Positions 1 to 11,493 of a stretch of 64,000 bases of DNA are shown here, piece after piece (within the stretch, counting starts at the first letter, position 1; each line of letters begins with the position of its first letter). The notes beneath the pieces were generated by a model. It was not told the DNA's origin, made no database searches, and was given only the letters and a program-made list of their open reading frames with translations. The stretch comes from Euwallacea fornicatus. Taxonomy: Eukaryota > Arthropoda > Insecta > Coleoptera > Curculionidae. Position numbers and translations under genes: made by a program. The stretch covers positions 992,001 to 1,056,000 of the forward strand of contig NC_089558.1 of assembly GCF_040115645.1 (NCBI RefSeq). Reading direction: 5' to 3'.

Positions 1-2324
1 TGCTTTCAGACAGCTTTTCGTCGACCTTAAAGATCTTCAAATTTGGAAAACAGATCGTTCGTTTTAAACAGTTTATAGTCACCTCAGATTCAGTGATACC
101 CTTGCTACTTTTCTTTAATAACGTATCGCAATATTTGGCTAGTAATTCAGGGCTTCTGCAGGGGGATCTACCATCATTAGGTCTAAAATTTCAACTCAAT
201 AAGTTATTACACAGAAGTACTAAATGTTGTTTCAAAATGAGGCTCAATTTCGGGATATTTACCTGTGATTTATGACCGAATTGCAGGCCTTGTCCAAGGC
301 ACCCATAAAATTCTGATCAGACTTAAAAACCTCTTTAATAAGGGCCCTGTACTTTTTATACACGGCCAGTAGATTTTCAACAAAATTGATGTGAATTGAG
401 TCACCTTGAAGATTGTGAATTGCCTGCACAAAAAAACGGTGCTTTAATTGAACACAAGCACAATATAACTTACTGCAAGTCCTTGATTCTTAATGTGATC
501 AAATACTGTATCAACCAGCGCGACTAAAGCATTAGGAACACTTTTGAGCAAATCATACATATTAGAAAGATCCATCTTTTGCTCATATTTGACCATATTT
601 TGACATTCACTATAGAGGAACTGTAGATGCTCGGCGACCATGTGAAGTTCACATCTATGTGCCACCTAAAAAACAGCGACTGTAAATCTGAATTAGAATA
701 TTCTTTTTTTTCTAATGCCTGGAGTGATAGAATTATATATTATTGTTCTTTTGTTTGAGTATTCTTAACTCATAATTATTTAGTTAATTACCCCGAACCA
801 AAATTTTGAATTTCTAGAGAGGATTACTGATCTACATTTGAAAGAGAGACAACTAGGCACTAGATCTTTCCAAACTTTATAGTATTTTTAGCAAATCGAC
901 AAAATGAGTAAGTTATTCTCATATTTAAGAAGGGTGAAAAGAGAATTAAAATTATTGACATTCAAATAGTATTCTTATGTAGACAACTGAACATCAATCC
1001 TATTAAAAATACAAAGGTACTAAAGTAATGAAGCCCTAGCACCTTCACCAAAGAGATAATATCCATTGAAAACATTTAAATGCTAACAGAGACACACAGA
1101 GTAATGATCATTTAAAAATTTTGATAAAAATTATCTTTCAATTAAAGTTTAAGTATACTCCAGTATATTGATCATGTTATCCTTAATATATATTGCAAAT
1201 TTAATGTCACTCAAAACCAACCACTAATTGATTTTAAAAACCTTCCAGAATATATTTTTTCAGAATTTTTGAATGAAAAGCACCAAAAAAATTAGTACTT
1301 GAATTGTCTCCTTTTCCCTCACAAACTTACTTTTGCAAGGGAACTGGCATGCAAAAATCTTCTAGCCCTGAACAATTCCTCATCAACTTTTCCTCGAACT
1401 TTCTCCATATACAAACTGACATCTTTCTCTTGAAGCAGCAGAGCTGCATTTCGCTTGAAGTGTTCTCCACTAGCAATTAAAAATGGCTGTTCAAACAATT
1501 CCACATATAACTGAAGTTGAGATTTTTTTTTATATGCTTGCACTTCTACAAAACTCAATATAGTGCCTCTAACAGCCTCTAGAGGGATAGCTGGTGGTTG
1601 TCCAGCCCTATCAAGATCAATGGCTTCAAGTAAAAGCTGGACTAATCTGTGACCTAAAGGCCAAATCATGTTAGATTGCCACACTTGCAGTGCTAATTCA
1701 CCAATTTCCATTTGATCCCCTGAAAAACCATGCAATAGTGTGAAGAATATAAACAGGAGTTTATAGGGATCTAGTCACCTTGGGCAGTAATTGAAGGATC
1801 TGCACTGCCATAGATAATTTCGGCATCAGACATTTTTTGAGATTTTATGTGTTGCTGATTGAGATAGAGGTACAAACTGTGGAGATATTGACTCCCCACT
1901 GAATACTTTTTACATAAAAAAAAACTTTAATTTCAATTTTTATCCAAAAAAAAAAATTACCTGGGACCAATAGTGAAAGTAATTCTTAACCAGATTTTGC
2001 TCTCCTTCTTCCTGTACTTTATTGAGTAGTTGAGCTACATGATCTATTAAATACTGCTTAGTTTCTGCATATAGCCTATCAGCCAGAGGTTCTGGATGAG
2101 CTACACATAGCGAGTACACATCACTGGAACAAAACTTTAGCTTTAATAAAACAGTGTTAAACATTGTACAAGAACAAAGAAATAAATTAACCTAATATTA
2201 CTTACCAAAACCTATCGTTCCACACAGTTCTGGGAACATGGTCTAATGTGATGACACCTTTGATAGTGTCTCTAATAGCCCCCCATGTGGAATTGAAATC
2301 TACCTGTCTCGGTTTCAGAGACAT
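1..2324 (-). CDS. Cul2: Cullin-2, N-terminal part (eight exons, runs off left edge)
   Basis: Scaffold of the CRL2 E3 ubiquitin ligase. In the family, the N-terminal helical cullin repeats bind Elongin B/C with VHL-type substrate receptors, and the C-terminal part (outside this window) binds Rbx1 and is neddylated. Coding exons read on the minus strand: 2324-2206, 2123-1961, 1905-1779, 1719-1331, 665-474, 423-263, 182-83 and 25-1 (cut). All junctions are GT/AG and the phases agree, giving about 425 residues. The start at 2324 gives MSLKPRQVDFNSTW, close to the known cullin-2 N-terminus. SLCVAHPEPLADRLYAETK, MEIGELALQVW, VEVQAYKKKSQLQLYVELFE and HMVAEHLQFLYSEC match cullin-2 rather than cullin-5 or other paralogues. 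The intron between exons 4 and 5 is about 665 bp; the others are short. The gene diverges from eIF4H, about 900 bp between start codons. Confidence 0.95.
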
Positions 2325-3224
2325 TCTTTCTAGAACTAAAGAGTATTGCTTTACTTGTTGAATGACAGTGCAAAAATTCCCTCTAAAAATACCTCCTCTA
2401 TTTAGTTCAAAAATCGTCTATAATCAGTATTGACCACACAACTCTCAGAAATTTATAAATAACTTGCCTTTGATTTCAACACTTTAGATGTTTGTCCTTG
2501 ATTCAACTGGGGGGCTGATGGAAATACTTTTTTTTAAATAAAATTATGAACTAAACGCTTAGAGGAGCAGGGTAAAGTGAAACTTCAAATCTTTGTTCAA
2601 TTTCACGGGAGAAAGACTAATTGAAACTTAAAAAATTGGAAGTAATTCAAAAGAATTTTCCAAAATACGCAAAAACTACAAAAATAACCTATTTTTCTGA
2701 TTGACATCTAAAGCATTGACAGCTGTTAATGTCACTTTCAGTGGCAACTATTTCGAAGTAGACAATGGAAAATATAACTTAAATGGAACCAAATTAAAAC
2801 CCAAAAATTCTTATTATTTTCTCTGTTCGTAGTGCCTACATCTATTATTTTTTAAGGGTATAATTACAATAATTGCTGAGTTAATTTAGATCCGAAATTA
2901 AAATAGAAATAATCACTCCAAGCCTGAACTACTCTGGTTACTCTGACCACCAAACAATCGAAAACAACCCCAAGCGATCTTCTATTCTTTTTTTTTTACT
3001 CAATCAAAATTGAAAAGTGGGAATTGTATTTTTAATAATTTTCCCGAGGATTTTCCCAAACGTTTTTCTAAGATTTCAAATTAAATCAAATTGTTCGCGT
3101 TTTCATAAGCAAAGTCAAAAAATTCCCATGGAATTGTGAGATGCCCATAATGAAATGATATATTGGCCATTTTTTACAGCGTCGCTTGTCATCCATTTGC
3201 GCACACGCTAGTTCAGTGGAAAAC
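2325..3224. other. Divergent Cul2/eIF4H intergenic region
   Basis: No coding exon is seen. It must hold the 5' untranslated regions and promoters of both divergently transcribed genes. It is AT-rich with homopolymer T and A runs. Only a possible initiator next to the eIF4H start stands out. Confidence 0.6.
3213..3217 (+). promoter_or_regulatory. Possible TCAGT initiator of eIF4H
   Basis: TCAGT is the arthropod initiator consensus and lies 8 bp upstream of the eIF4H start codon at 3225. That would leave a very short 5' leader, so the true start site may be upstream. No TATA box is visible at the matching distance. Confidence 0.25.
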
Positions 3225-5425
3225 ATGGCCGGTAGAAGTGGATACGACGACCGGGATAACAGGTAAAACCGATTTTTAACATAAAATTCGTTATTTGCCC
3301 CTTCAAAACTCTTGCTACAGAGTGTCTCCATGTGATCCCCAATCCTTCACAGAAATTCTCACAGTAAATGCTTTGCCTTTAAGGTAAAAATCACCTGTTC
3401 CCCTTGCCAAACGCAAAAGGGCGCACATGCTTTAGTTTTTTCAAAAAGGCTCATTTTGGGACCTAATTATTACTAATGTGGTATTGAAGCACTTGAATAC
3501 ATTACCAGATGAACATCCTTTCACTCATTAACATAGAATTGAGAGTTATGTAAAGTGTTTACTCTTAAAGTATCTGGAGATGAACCCAACCTCATCTCAA
3601 ATTTCTGATGGGTAGCAATAGGGCCTAGGCCTACATGTTTTAATAATAGTATTATTATTTTGCATCAGTTATTCCTAGAGTAATTTTAGCGACAATTTGT
3701 CTATCAAATTAAAAGATTTTTAAGTCAATCAAGTTCCTAAAAGATAGTGATAAGAACGTCCTTGAGACTAAAGTAGAATTTTGTCCCTTTGAAATTATGC
3801 AGGTTTATTTACTACAAGAGCACATAGTTATGGGCCAATTCTGCAAGGCCATTAGTACTATATCTTGATCTTTATCGCAAGAGCATTTTAGCTATCTTCA
3901 TTCCTCTGGATGTTTTATCAGGGCTATGTGAGAATAAAGTTTTGTCGGTCTGTGAGTTATAAATAGAGGCCTGACAATGGCGATGCTATATAGATTTTCA
4001 TAAGGCTCAAACAATGAGCAGATTAAGATTCTCTCACTATTTTAAATTTGGCATACAAAGTGTCACTACAAGAAACCACTAATGACACTGCAAAGCTGAC
4101 TTGAGGCACGAGTATTTTATTAGCTCTTCTGTACTTTTCAAATTTAGATTAACAATTTTGAGTTATTTCATGTGAGCTCAGAAATAGAGTTATATAATCT
4201 TTTAGAGGGTGGTAAAAACTCTTTTAAACCAGTCAACATTATAAGTATTCATATTATTTAGTTTCATTAAATTTATCAGAGATGTTGGTCTTGTTAACCT
4301 GAAAATAAAGGCTTACAGAATTCTTGTACAGTTTTCTTCCATAGCTTATATCTTCTGAACTCTTAATTATTTCTCTTCTTCAGAGATTTTGGGGGTGGTC
4401 GCCGTGGTGGCAAGAAACCTTTGCCCACCGAGCCTCCCTACACTGCCTACGTCGGAAATTTGCCCAATGGCATCGTGCAGGGCGACATTAACACTATATT
4501 CAAAGATTTCAACGTCAAAAATATCCGTTTGGTTAAAGACAAGGACACCGATAGATTCAAGGGTTTTTGCTATGTCGAATTTGACTCTCTAACTGATTTG
4601 GAAAATGCAATTTCCATGAATGGGGACATTGAAGTCGAAGGGTGCGTCGTGAAAGTTGATGTCGCTGAGGGTATGCATAATTCATTTACTTTATTTGTAT
4701 AGTGTAACAGTAAATAAATACAATAGTAATCAAGTAAAAATTTGTATTTTTAACCTGATGTGTTTCATATTCAACTAGGTGTCTTCTTGTTTTTATGAAA
4801 AGTCTTTATTTTTAAGGTAAAAGAAATGACAGGGGCGGTGGATTCGACAGAGGTGGCCGAGGAGGCGCTAATCGAGGACGTAGTGGCGGTTTCCGAAATG
4901 ATAGGCCGCCACACGGTTTCAACGATGGAGATTTCGACCGAAGAGGGCCTCCCAGGGGCCCTGGAAACTTTCCGGTTTGTCTCTTCAATGTAATAACGTT
5001 CCACAATTTTCTATGCATATGTATTCCTGTATATAGGATCCTCGTGGCGGTAATCGAGGAAACTATGGTAACTTCACAGGTGAAGAAGGACAATGGGGTG
5101 GAGGTCCTAAGCCAGGCCTCGGCCCGAGGCCTGGACAAGGCTCTTTTGGAGGTCCTCCAGGCCCAGGGGGCAGACGAGGAGGCGGTGGCCCCGATAGAAA
5201 ATTTGACGACTTACCAACTGCAGCTCCAGGTAAGTTTTGACAACTAAATTTGCGAATTTCTGTATATCCATGGAAATTATAGATACGTCGGGCAGACCGC
5301 GACTCAAATTGCTGCCACGCACTGTGACTGACCCGGTCAACAGTTTGGCGCAGACGTCGCGTAACGCGGCCATTTTCGGGGGCGCGAAGCCCCGCGAGGA
5401 GAATTTGGCCGAGACGCGGGAATGA
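3225..5425 (+). CDS. eIF4H: Eukaryotic translation initiation factor 4H
   Basis: Cytoplasmic RNA-binding cofactor that stimulates the eIF4A helicase during cap-dependent initiation. Exons 3225-3262, 4384-4670, 4817-4974, 5037-5229 and 5283-5425 join with GT/AG sites in consistent phase to a 272-residue protein, slightly longer than the human form. One RRM spans roughly residues 32-107, with RNP2 as AYVGNL (34-39) and RNP1 as KGFCYVEF (72-79), preceded by the family signature PTEPPYTAYVGNLP. Then follow Arg/Gly-rich stretches and the conserved C-terminus SGRPRLKLLPRTVTDPV, ending in a KPREEN-type tail. The last exon is unusually GC- and CpG-rich compared with its surroundings, which creates long antisense open frames with no protein-like character. 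The first intron is 1.1 kb. Confidence 0.95.
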
Positions 5426-5505
5426 GACAGACTTAAACTCGCGCAGGCGCTCAGTTTGACTAAAAAGTGAGGCGATCGTGTACAATAGTGTTGTTGTGTC
5501 AGGCG

Positions 5506-5529
5506 GAAGGGGGGGGGGAGGGGGTGGGG
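5506..5529 (+). other. G-rich tract, possible G-quadruplex in eIF4H 3' UTR
   Basis: A run of ten or more G followed by A, then G5, T and G4, lies on the coding strand about 80 bp after the eIF4H stop. It contains four or more G3+ runs with one-base loops, the standard G-quadruplex pattern, in an otherwise AT-rich region. Confidence 0.5.
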
Positions 5530-7341
5530 TGACTGGTTCAAATTCGATTTTATTGATTTCCTCTTGCAGTTAGTAAGATTTCTAGCAAAATCTCAGAAAT
5601 TTCCAGTTTTTACCAATCACTCCCCGGATCAGAAAAACTATATTATGGAACGTGCTATCGTGGCAACTCCTAACCAAACAGAGGACTTGATTTCCAACTT
5701 TTTGTGTTGCGCTCTATCGCACACGCCACCCTTCAAATCCTAATATAATCATTTTCGTTTTTAACTCGTTTTTTTATTACTATTAAGTAGTTCTCTTTTG
5801 TAAGTTTCAATGAAATTAATTGAATTACTGGATGCCAGTCTGGGCAGTGCGTTTTGAATGTACATAATTATTATATTTTTTTGATTTTTATTATTGGTGT
5901 TTAGATTAACTTATTTGGCGCTTAACTCGAAAAAATGACGTTCTAGGTCGGGTTGCTGAATCATGGCTTTGGTTAGATTCACAGTTTTCGCATGACATCA
6001 CTTTAAGACATTTCAGAAACCATGACAGATAAGCTGGGTTTTTAATGAGCATTAATATACGCAGTCTTTTTCCCAATTTAACTGATCTTGCAACTCACCC
6101 TTTCAGAGATCCCAATGAAATTGTCACCACCGTGTTTTACGAGCGCGCATATAAGGTATTTGTTTGAGTCAGGTTGGTGTTATTGTGGTAGTAAAACATT
6201 TCTCGTGGACGTCAAGATTTATTTAGGTCGAGTTGATGAACCAAGTTTTAGCCATAATTCAACAGCTCTGCCTTGGTGGTGAATGTTGGTTGGGTTTCGA
6301 TTACGTTTCGTGTTTAATGGGAAAAGTGGATGTTAGTTGGGTCTAGTCAGCTATAAGAGAAATTTTGGATAAGGTCAATTCGTACAGGGCAAAGTTGAGC
6401 ACCTTGCAACAAGAAGAGGGAAAAATCTTACGTTAGATCGAATTAAAAGCAAATCTCTTAATAGGCATCTATTAATTAGGATTGTCGTTAACGATACCTG
6501 GGATGTGATACATCGGCACAGTGAAAACATATTTCTAAAAAATGTTGTCTCCTTGAAGTAAAATGCTCAATTTTAAAAATCTTATCCTGTTCATCTACTA
6601 CCTACCTTTGCATTGCATGAAATTAGCATTACTCTTGAAAATCATAATGAATGCGAATCAACTAATCTCTCACAATTTTTTTTTATCTCAAGTGTGTCTG
6701 TGGAATGCCTGGAGCGTTTTAGTGTATACTTTTATTTAAGTTCATTACTTACAAAGTCTACGCTTAGCATTTTTCTTACTATATCTTAAAGATGGTTGAA
6801 ATTTTGTTGGATCTTCCAGGAGGGTCCATTTAATTTTTGGAATGTATTGTTCCAGATATGCCAGTGCTTTGTAAACACACCGCGAAAGCATAAAGTACAT
6901 TGCGTTTCTCTATTCTTAACTAATATAGACCTCATATCTACTCTGTACAAAATTGTTTTTTTAATTTTGAAATGATATGGTTTGCGATAACGTTAAATTT
7001 CTGTTGTTTGTTAGAGGATGTAGTAATAGTATATTTTCCTTAATTTATATTTGTGAGGCTTTGTTTTTCGTAAACTTTCTGGCTAGATTTGGTTCCCCAG
7101 CCCAGTTTTCCAGCAAACTGTTTAGTAAAGGCACTTTGTCGGGAAATTTTGTAAAGTTAATGTATTTTTTAAAATTCAACGTGAAACATTGAAACGTGTG
7201 GCGTCGTTGCAAAGCTTCGTCGATTTTTCTATTGTACGTATTAATGTAATGTATATTACCTCGAAATTTTGCATTTGACGCCGGAAGACGTGCCCTACAC
7301 ATATTGTGTAATCGGCGCGATCTTAGTTGTATAATATTAAT

Positions 7342-7347
7342 AATAAA
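7342..7347 (+). terminator. Candidate poly(A) signal for eIF4H
   Basis: AATAAA in an A/T-rich context. It is the first convincing signal at the end of the gene-free stretch after eIF4H, followed by a T-rich segment. If used, the 3' UTR would be about 1.9 kb. Confidence 0.4.
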
Positions 7348-7373
7348 AAATCACAATATTAATTCCGTACTTT

Positions 7374-7918
7374 ATTTTTCTGTTCAAGAATAAGTTTTTA
7401 TTAAATAAGGGAGATTATAGGACATGAATGTTCCGGCCCGTGTCGCTGACCCCTTCATCCCTATTTGGGGCCTCATCACAAACAACCAAGAAACTATATA
7501 ATTTGTGAATGGTGTCTAAGAGAACACGTGTCCGAGATCCCGCAGAGAGCTGGGTCTTCTAGGGTCACCGGCTCTTCTAACAACATTCCGTTTGTAGTAT
7601 AGGCGACAGTTATTTACGAGTAATTCTAGATAAAGACGCAAAGGGCTAAGAGTTATAGAAGCATGGCAACAAACATGCATGAAAAATAAACTCGGCGGAC
7701 AAAGACCTTAGTTTCAGACGTTGGAACTTAAATGGATAGGAAACATGGGGAAAACGCCTTTCATCAGGGACAATTTCTGAGGGGACATAGATGATTTCAA
7801 ACACATATATAAGATTAGGTGAAACATAATTGAATCTAATACGTTGATACTGCAGGGTGGACACGGACGGCGCAAAACACTTAATTTAATGATAGGATAG
7901 GTATTTCTACCAGTAAAT
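7374..7918. other. Intergenic, nothing recognised
   Basis: No exon, RNA gene or clear repeat could be supported here. Short open frames on the minus strand show no family resemblance. Confidence 0.5.
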
Positions 7919-7921
7919 AAA

Positions 7922-8560
7922 GGGTGTCCCAAAAAGTAGGGACGAATTTTAAAATGCTATAAAGCATGGGTTTTGATGAAAGTCGAATTTATTTTTTTAC
8001 AAGCACACAACATCTCCCGTTTAAGTATGAAAAATTATATCATTATATTACTAACGGTTGCCGAGGTTCTATCATTTTCGTTATCTGTCATCATTCTGAT
8101 TACTAAGCTGATAGCGTTTTCCCCCACGGAGCAAATACCAACTGACCGACGTATTTAACTGATAAAAAGTTATTACGGAAACAATGAAAATTCTACGGCA
8201 ACCGTTCGTGAGTTGCTAGAACGTAATGCCCCTGCGAACGAACCACCAGTTAGTGAATAGATCCGGAAGTTTGAGATCACAGGTTCTGTGGCAAACGTCG
8301 AACAAACAGGACGAACGTCCACTGCCCGGACAGAAGAGACCGTCGTTCTTGGGCGTGACAAGCAGCCCCGAAAAACCAGTTCGCCGACGAGCTCGACAAT
8401 TGGATACCGACAGTATCTCAAATCTGTCTAGAACGCAACTGAAATGGCTGCTCAGGTTTGGTTCAGTGAAACGTCTACAAAGACCTCTTGAGAATAAGAC
8501 AAGGGAGCTGCTAAACCTGCCGAGAAAACTACTGCGAGCCATCATTGTGTTGTACATTGG
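7922..8560 (+). mobile_element. Degenerate mariner/IS630-type fragment (N-terminal HTH)
   Basis: It begins with GGGTGTCCCAAAAAGTAGGG, a TIR-like end typical of insect mariner-superfamily elements. From about 8160 a broken frame reads YYGNNENSTATVRELLERNAP, then a stop, then IRKFEITGSVANVEQTGRTSTARTEE. This resembles the N-terminal helix-turn-helix of insect transposases in which a Tyr-Tyr-x-Asn motif leads to a V-x-x-L-L repeat and a GSV...GR-T-RTEE segment. Several in-frame stops are present, and neither the DDE domain nor a right terminal repeat was found, so this is a truncated relic. The right boundary is approximate. Confidence 0.5.
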
Positions 8561-8589
8561 ACACTGTCAACTGCATTATCATCTATGTA

Positions 8590-8875
8590 TGCATCGGTTC
8601 GGACACGCGGACAGTGCCGGATGGCGCTGCGCATGAAACGGCTAATCACGTTCTTAGTGGATGTTCAGCTGTTAAATGACCAAGATTTCAACGAGTATAC
8701 AAGTCCGCTCACGGAGCTTCCATAAAATCTCACTTGACGGTCTTGAGTTCCTTATGGGAAACGAAATTTGCTGGGTGAACCGTAGTAAATGTCGAGGCAT
8801 AATGGGTCTTCTAGGTCACGGAGCAAGGATAGTTATACGCCCACTCATGATGAATCTAGTTTAATCTAATTTATT
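8590..8875 (+). pseudogene. Relic of a non-LTR retrotransposon ORF2 C-terminus
   Basis: With frameshifts and stops, the plus strand reads HETANHVLSGCSAVK, then RFQRVYKSA. About 120 bp further a stretch resembles the ILIDV-x-IPHDENLV segment near the end of many arthropod LINE ORF2 proteins; the nucleotide run ending catgatgaatctagttt carries it. The first part matches the post-reverse-transcriptase Cys/His motif (ET-x-HVLSGC). Only the extreme C-terminal region survives, abutting the mariner-type fragment. The call rests on short motifs and could be wrong. Confidence 0.35.
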
Positions 8876-8973
8876 AAATAAGAACGCTGTGAACGAAAAA
8901 AGTACACATTTCATTCAAACCACAACACAATAACGAGTACATCAGTAACAACACTCACTTAGGATTTACGGTC

Positions 8974-9016
<43 letters not shown>
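8974..9016. repeat. (ATA)n microsatellite
   Basis: About 14 perfect tandem copies of the trinucleotide AAT/ATA, lying between the two transposon clusters. Confidence 0.9.
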
Positions 9017-9376
9017 TTGTAATATCACGAAACTAAATCGCGGCTTAGTCCATAGATGAGCTAATATGTCGGAGCTGAACGGAAGAGAGAAAGTGCTTAT
9101 TTTGTTGAACGCATCTCCTCTAAAACATCTTATAAAATTGGCCGGTTTAATAGTTAAAAAATATGAATAAAACTAAAGGTCAATAACAAATTAATATGTC
9201 TCAGCTCAGCTTTAAAGTTAAATTGCTGCAAAAATTTTGTTTATTATATCGTTTTGGCAGTACAATGTAGTTGAATTACATTTTAAATGTTGGTCGATAA
9301 TTTACTGCTTAAATTCAGCAAGAGTCATCAAACCTTGTGACGTTAAAATGTACGCAAAAATTAAGCTCACGTGAAG
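9017..9376. other. Spacer, nothing recognised
   Basis: No coding or structural signal between the microsatellite and the mariner element. Confidence 0.5.
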
Positions 9377-9378
9377 TA

Positions 9379-10445
9379 CCAAGTGCGCAACTAAGCTTCC
9401 GGGTTTCACACATGGATGGCGCCAACGATACGTGCAGTCAACGTACATGGCGGAAACTGTGTTTTGTTTGCAGCTTGAGCAGTTCTTAAGAATAATTTTG
9501 GTTGTAATACCAACACATATCGCAACGCAAATGTATCTTTTCTAAGAACGAAAACGTCGAGTTTTGTGCCGAATAAGCAGCACTTGCGGGAAGTTTTGCT
9601 TTTCTGCTTTAATTCGAAAAAAAAAAAACTACAGCGGAGCACGTCATTTGCTTGAGGAGACCTACGCCGAACATGCACCATCGAAAACCGCCTGTGAAGA
9701 TTGGTTTAAACGCTTCAGAAGTGGCAGTTTTAACACTGAGGACAAGAAGCGCTCCGGAAGACCAGAAATAACTGAAAACGCCAATCTGCAAGCGTTATTG
9801 GATGAGAACGATGCGCAAACACGAGATCAACTTGCGGAAGAATTAAACGTGACTCGCCAAGGTATTTTTCGGACGTTCACATGCTATGGGAAATATTCTA
9901 AAGGAGGGAAAATGGGTGCCGCATCAGTTGACTGAGAGACAGGTGGAGAGTCGACGAGCCGCTTCGGAAGGAAGACAATGGTCTGCGTTTGGTGGGACCA
10001 GAAAGGAATCGCGTACTGTGAACTGCTCAAACGGGGCGAAACTGTCAAACTACCGGCAAAAACTTATCAATCCGGACCACGAGACACGAACGAGTGAACG
10101 AACGCTCCATGCTATCGCGCTTCCATCGTCCGGGTCACCATCAAAATGCTGAAATGGGATCTGCTGCCGCATCCGCCATGTTCGCGAGACCTGGCCCCTT
10201 CCGATCGCGCTCGTTCCAATCGAAGGCACATGGTTCGGCAGGGCTACACTTGGCCAATTTCGAAGAAGTGTCAAATTGGTTGGATGAATGGTTTCGGTCC
10301 AAAGACGCGTGGTTTCATCGATGTGTTACCAGAAAGATGGTAAAAAGGGACGATGACACTTTAAATGAACTATTCGAAGTATTTCTCTTGAAATTGTCCA
10401 TTTTTCATTGACCAAACAAACCCGGAAACTTAGTTGCGCACCTAG
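9379..10445 (+). mobile_element. mariner element with intact ends, internally deleted
   Basis: The element is 1067 bp, flanked by TA duplications at 9377-9378 and 10446-10447. Its 28-bp terminal inverted repeats differ at only three positions and share GTGCGCAACTAAG and TTCCGGGTTT. Target TA and repeat length are those of the mariner family. The interior encodes a broken mariner transposase on the plus strand. The well-preserved ends suggest that this copy, or a relative, was mobilised fairly recently compared with the more decayed elements around it. Confidence 0.88.
9564..10411 (+). pseudogene. mariner transposase, frameshifted and deleted
   Basis: The frames in order read HLREVLLFCFNSKK, then LLEETYAEHAPSKTACEDWF, KRFRSGSFNTEDKKRSGRP, DQLAEELNVTRQGI and GKMGAASVD. 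After breaks come MVCVWWDQKGIAYCELLKRG, LLPHPPCSRDLAPSD and GFIDVLPERW. These are the N-terminal helix-turn-helix, the WVPHQLTERQ linker, the WWDQKG block and the HPPYSPDLAPSD block of mariner transposases. The segment that should hold the first catalytic aspartate (the GDEKW block) is missing, and the frame changes several times, so no active enzyme can be made. It resembles the mellifera/cecropia group, but that placement is from memory of motifs. Confidence 0.85.
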
Positions 10446-10447
10446 TA

Positions 10448-11493
10448 CATAATACGTATGTTTGATTCGCATGGGGTGCTTTGTGACCACTTAACGTAGT
10501 TCACGATCTTAAGATTTGCAGCTTTGCTTCTTTAGAAATGAACGCTTTACTACTTACCAAATAATGTGGATTTTACATTACGCCCTGGACTGAATTTCAG
10601 AGACAATATATGTTTTACTACAGTTTACGCACAAATGAATGGAAATTATTTGAGCAAATTTTGGTTTCCATGGCGGATACAATGAGTTTCCGCAGGCAAT
10701 ATTCCGGAAAACTGCAAACACAACCCGCTGCTCTTGGGAGCGGACCGTAAAGTTACAAATGTAAGTATGTGTACTTTTGATCTGCTTACGTGTCAATGGG
10801 AAAACATCATTTGTGCGTAAAACGTTGTACGTACCACGGACCAAAAGGAGGTCCTTTGCTTCGCATGGACCTTCAAACTTCGGCCGTGGATGAAACCTCT
10901 CAGTCCTCTACAGTTAAATAACTATTTCACCAGTCGTCATCAGGTCCTTGACTTCAATTAAACTACTATTATTTATATCGTTACAACAGAAATAAAGGCA
11001 ATTTCACTTCTTTTTAAAGTAGTCCCCATTTGGTACCACCACTCCATTAAATGTAATAGAGAATTCTGAATGTGAAAAGTATATCGTAACTTACTGCATG
11101 ACGAGGATGAGGTATAAAAATATATAACGCTCTTGCAAGATCACTTAAAACTTACTTTAAGCCATTTAAAATGCAGAACACACACTTAATACACTTTAAT
11201 CAAAGACTTTCAGTACGCTGTGCTTAGGTAGTGGTTACAGTGAGGAGCACTCTTTGTATATATAGTTTTTGATTTAAGAAAACCTATTTGGTGCGATAAT
11301 TTTACCCATTTCTGCCGATTTTTCTCGTTTTTCTTTGCCCAAAAATATTATATTATAAAGCTTTTACCGCCTTTCCAGCAAATTTCTGCAAATTCTGCAG
11401 GAAAATTAAACAAAAAGTTAGTTTAGTATATACGCATTTGCGAAATTAAAATGTGTGTGATTGTTTTTTGTGCATACAAAAAGCCTTAATTCC
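10448..11493. other. Intergenic, probably including flotillin-2 3' UTR
   Basis: No exon is seen. The flotillin-2 stop is at 11494-11496 on the minus strand, so its 3' UTR extends leftward into this stretch. No canonical poly(A) signal on that strand could be placed with confidence. Confidence 0.5.

Larger units (their letters stand above)
5426..7373 (+). other. Probable long 3' UTR of eIF4H
   Basis: No coding exon is recognised in about 1.9 kb after the eIF4H stop. A G-rich tract lies near its start and the best poly(A) signal is near its end at 7342. Assigning the whole stretch to one 3' UTR is inference; part may be intergenic. Confidence 0.45.

Noticed and set aside
4771..5541. Long minus-strand open frames (77-144 codons) over the last eIF4H exons
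   Set aside because: They are antisense shadows of Gly/Arg-rich, GC-rich eIF4H coding sequence. They are Pro/Ser/Arg-rich with no domain and overlap real exons in full.
8226..8636. 136-codon plus-strand open frame
   Set aside because: Another frame of the decayed mariner-type fragment; the frame with transposase-like motifs overlaps it and has stops.
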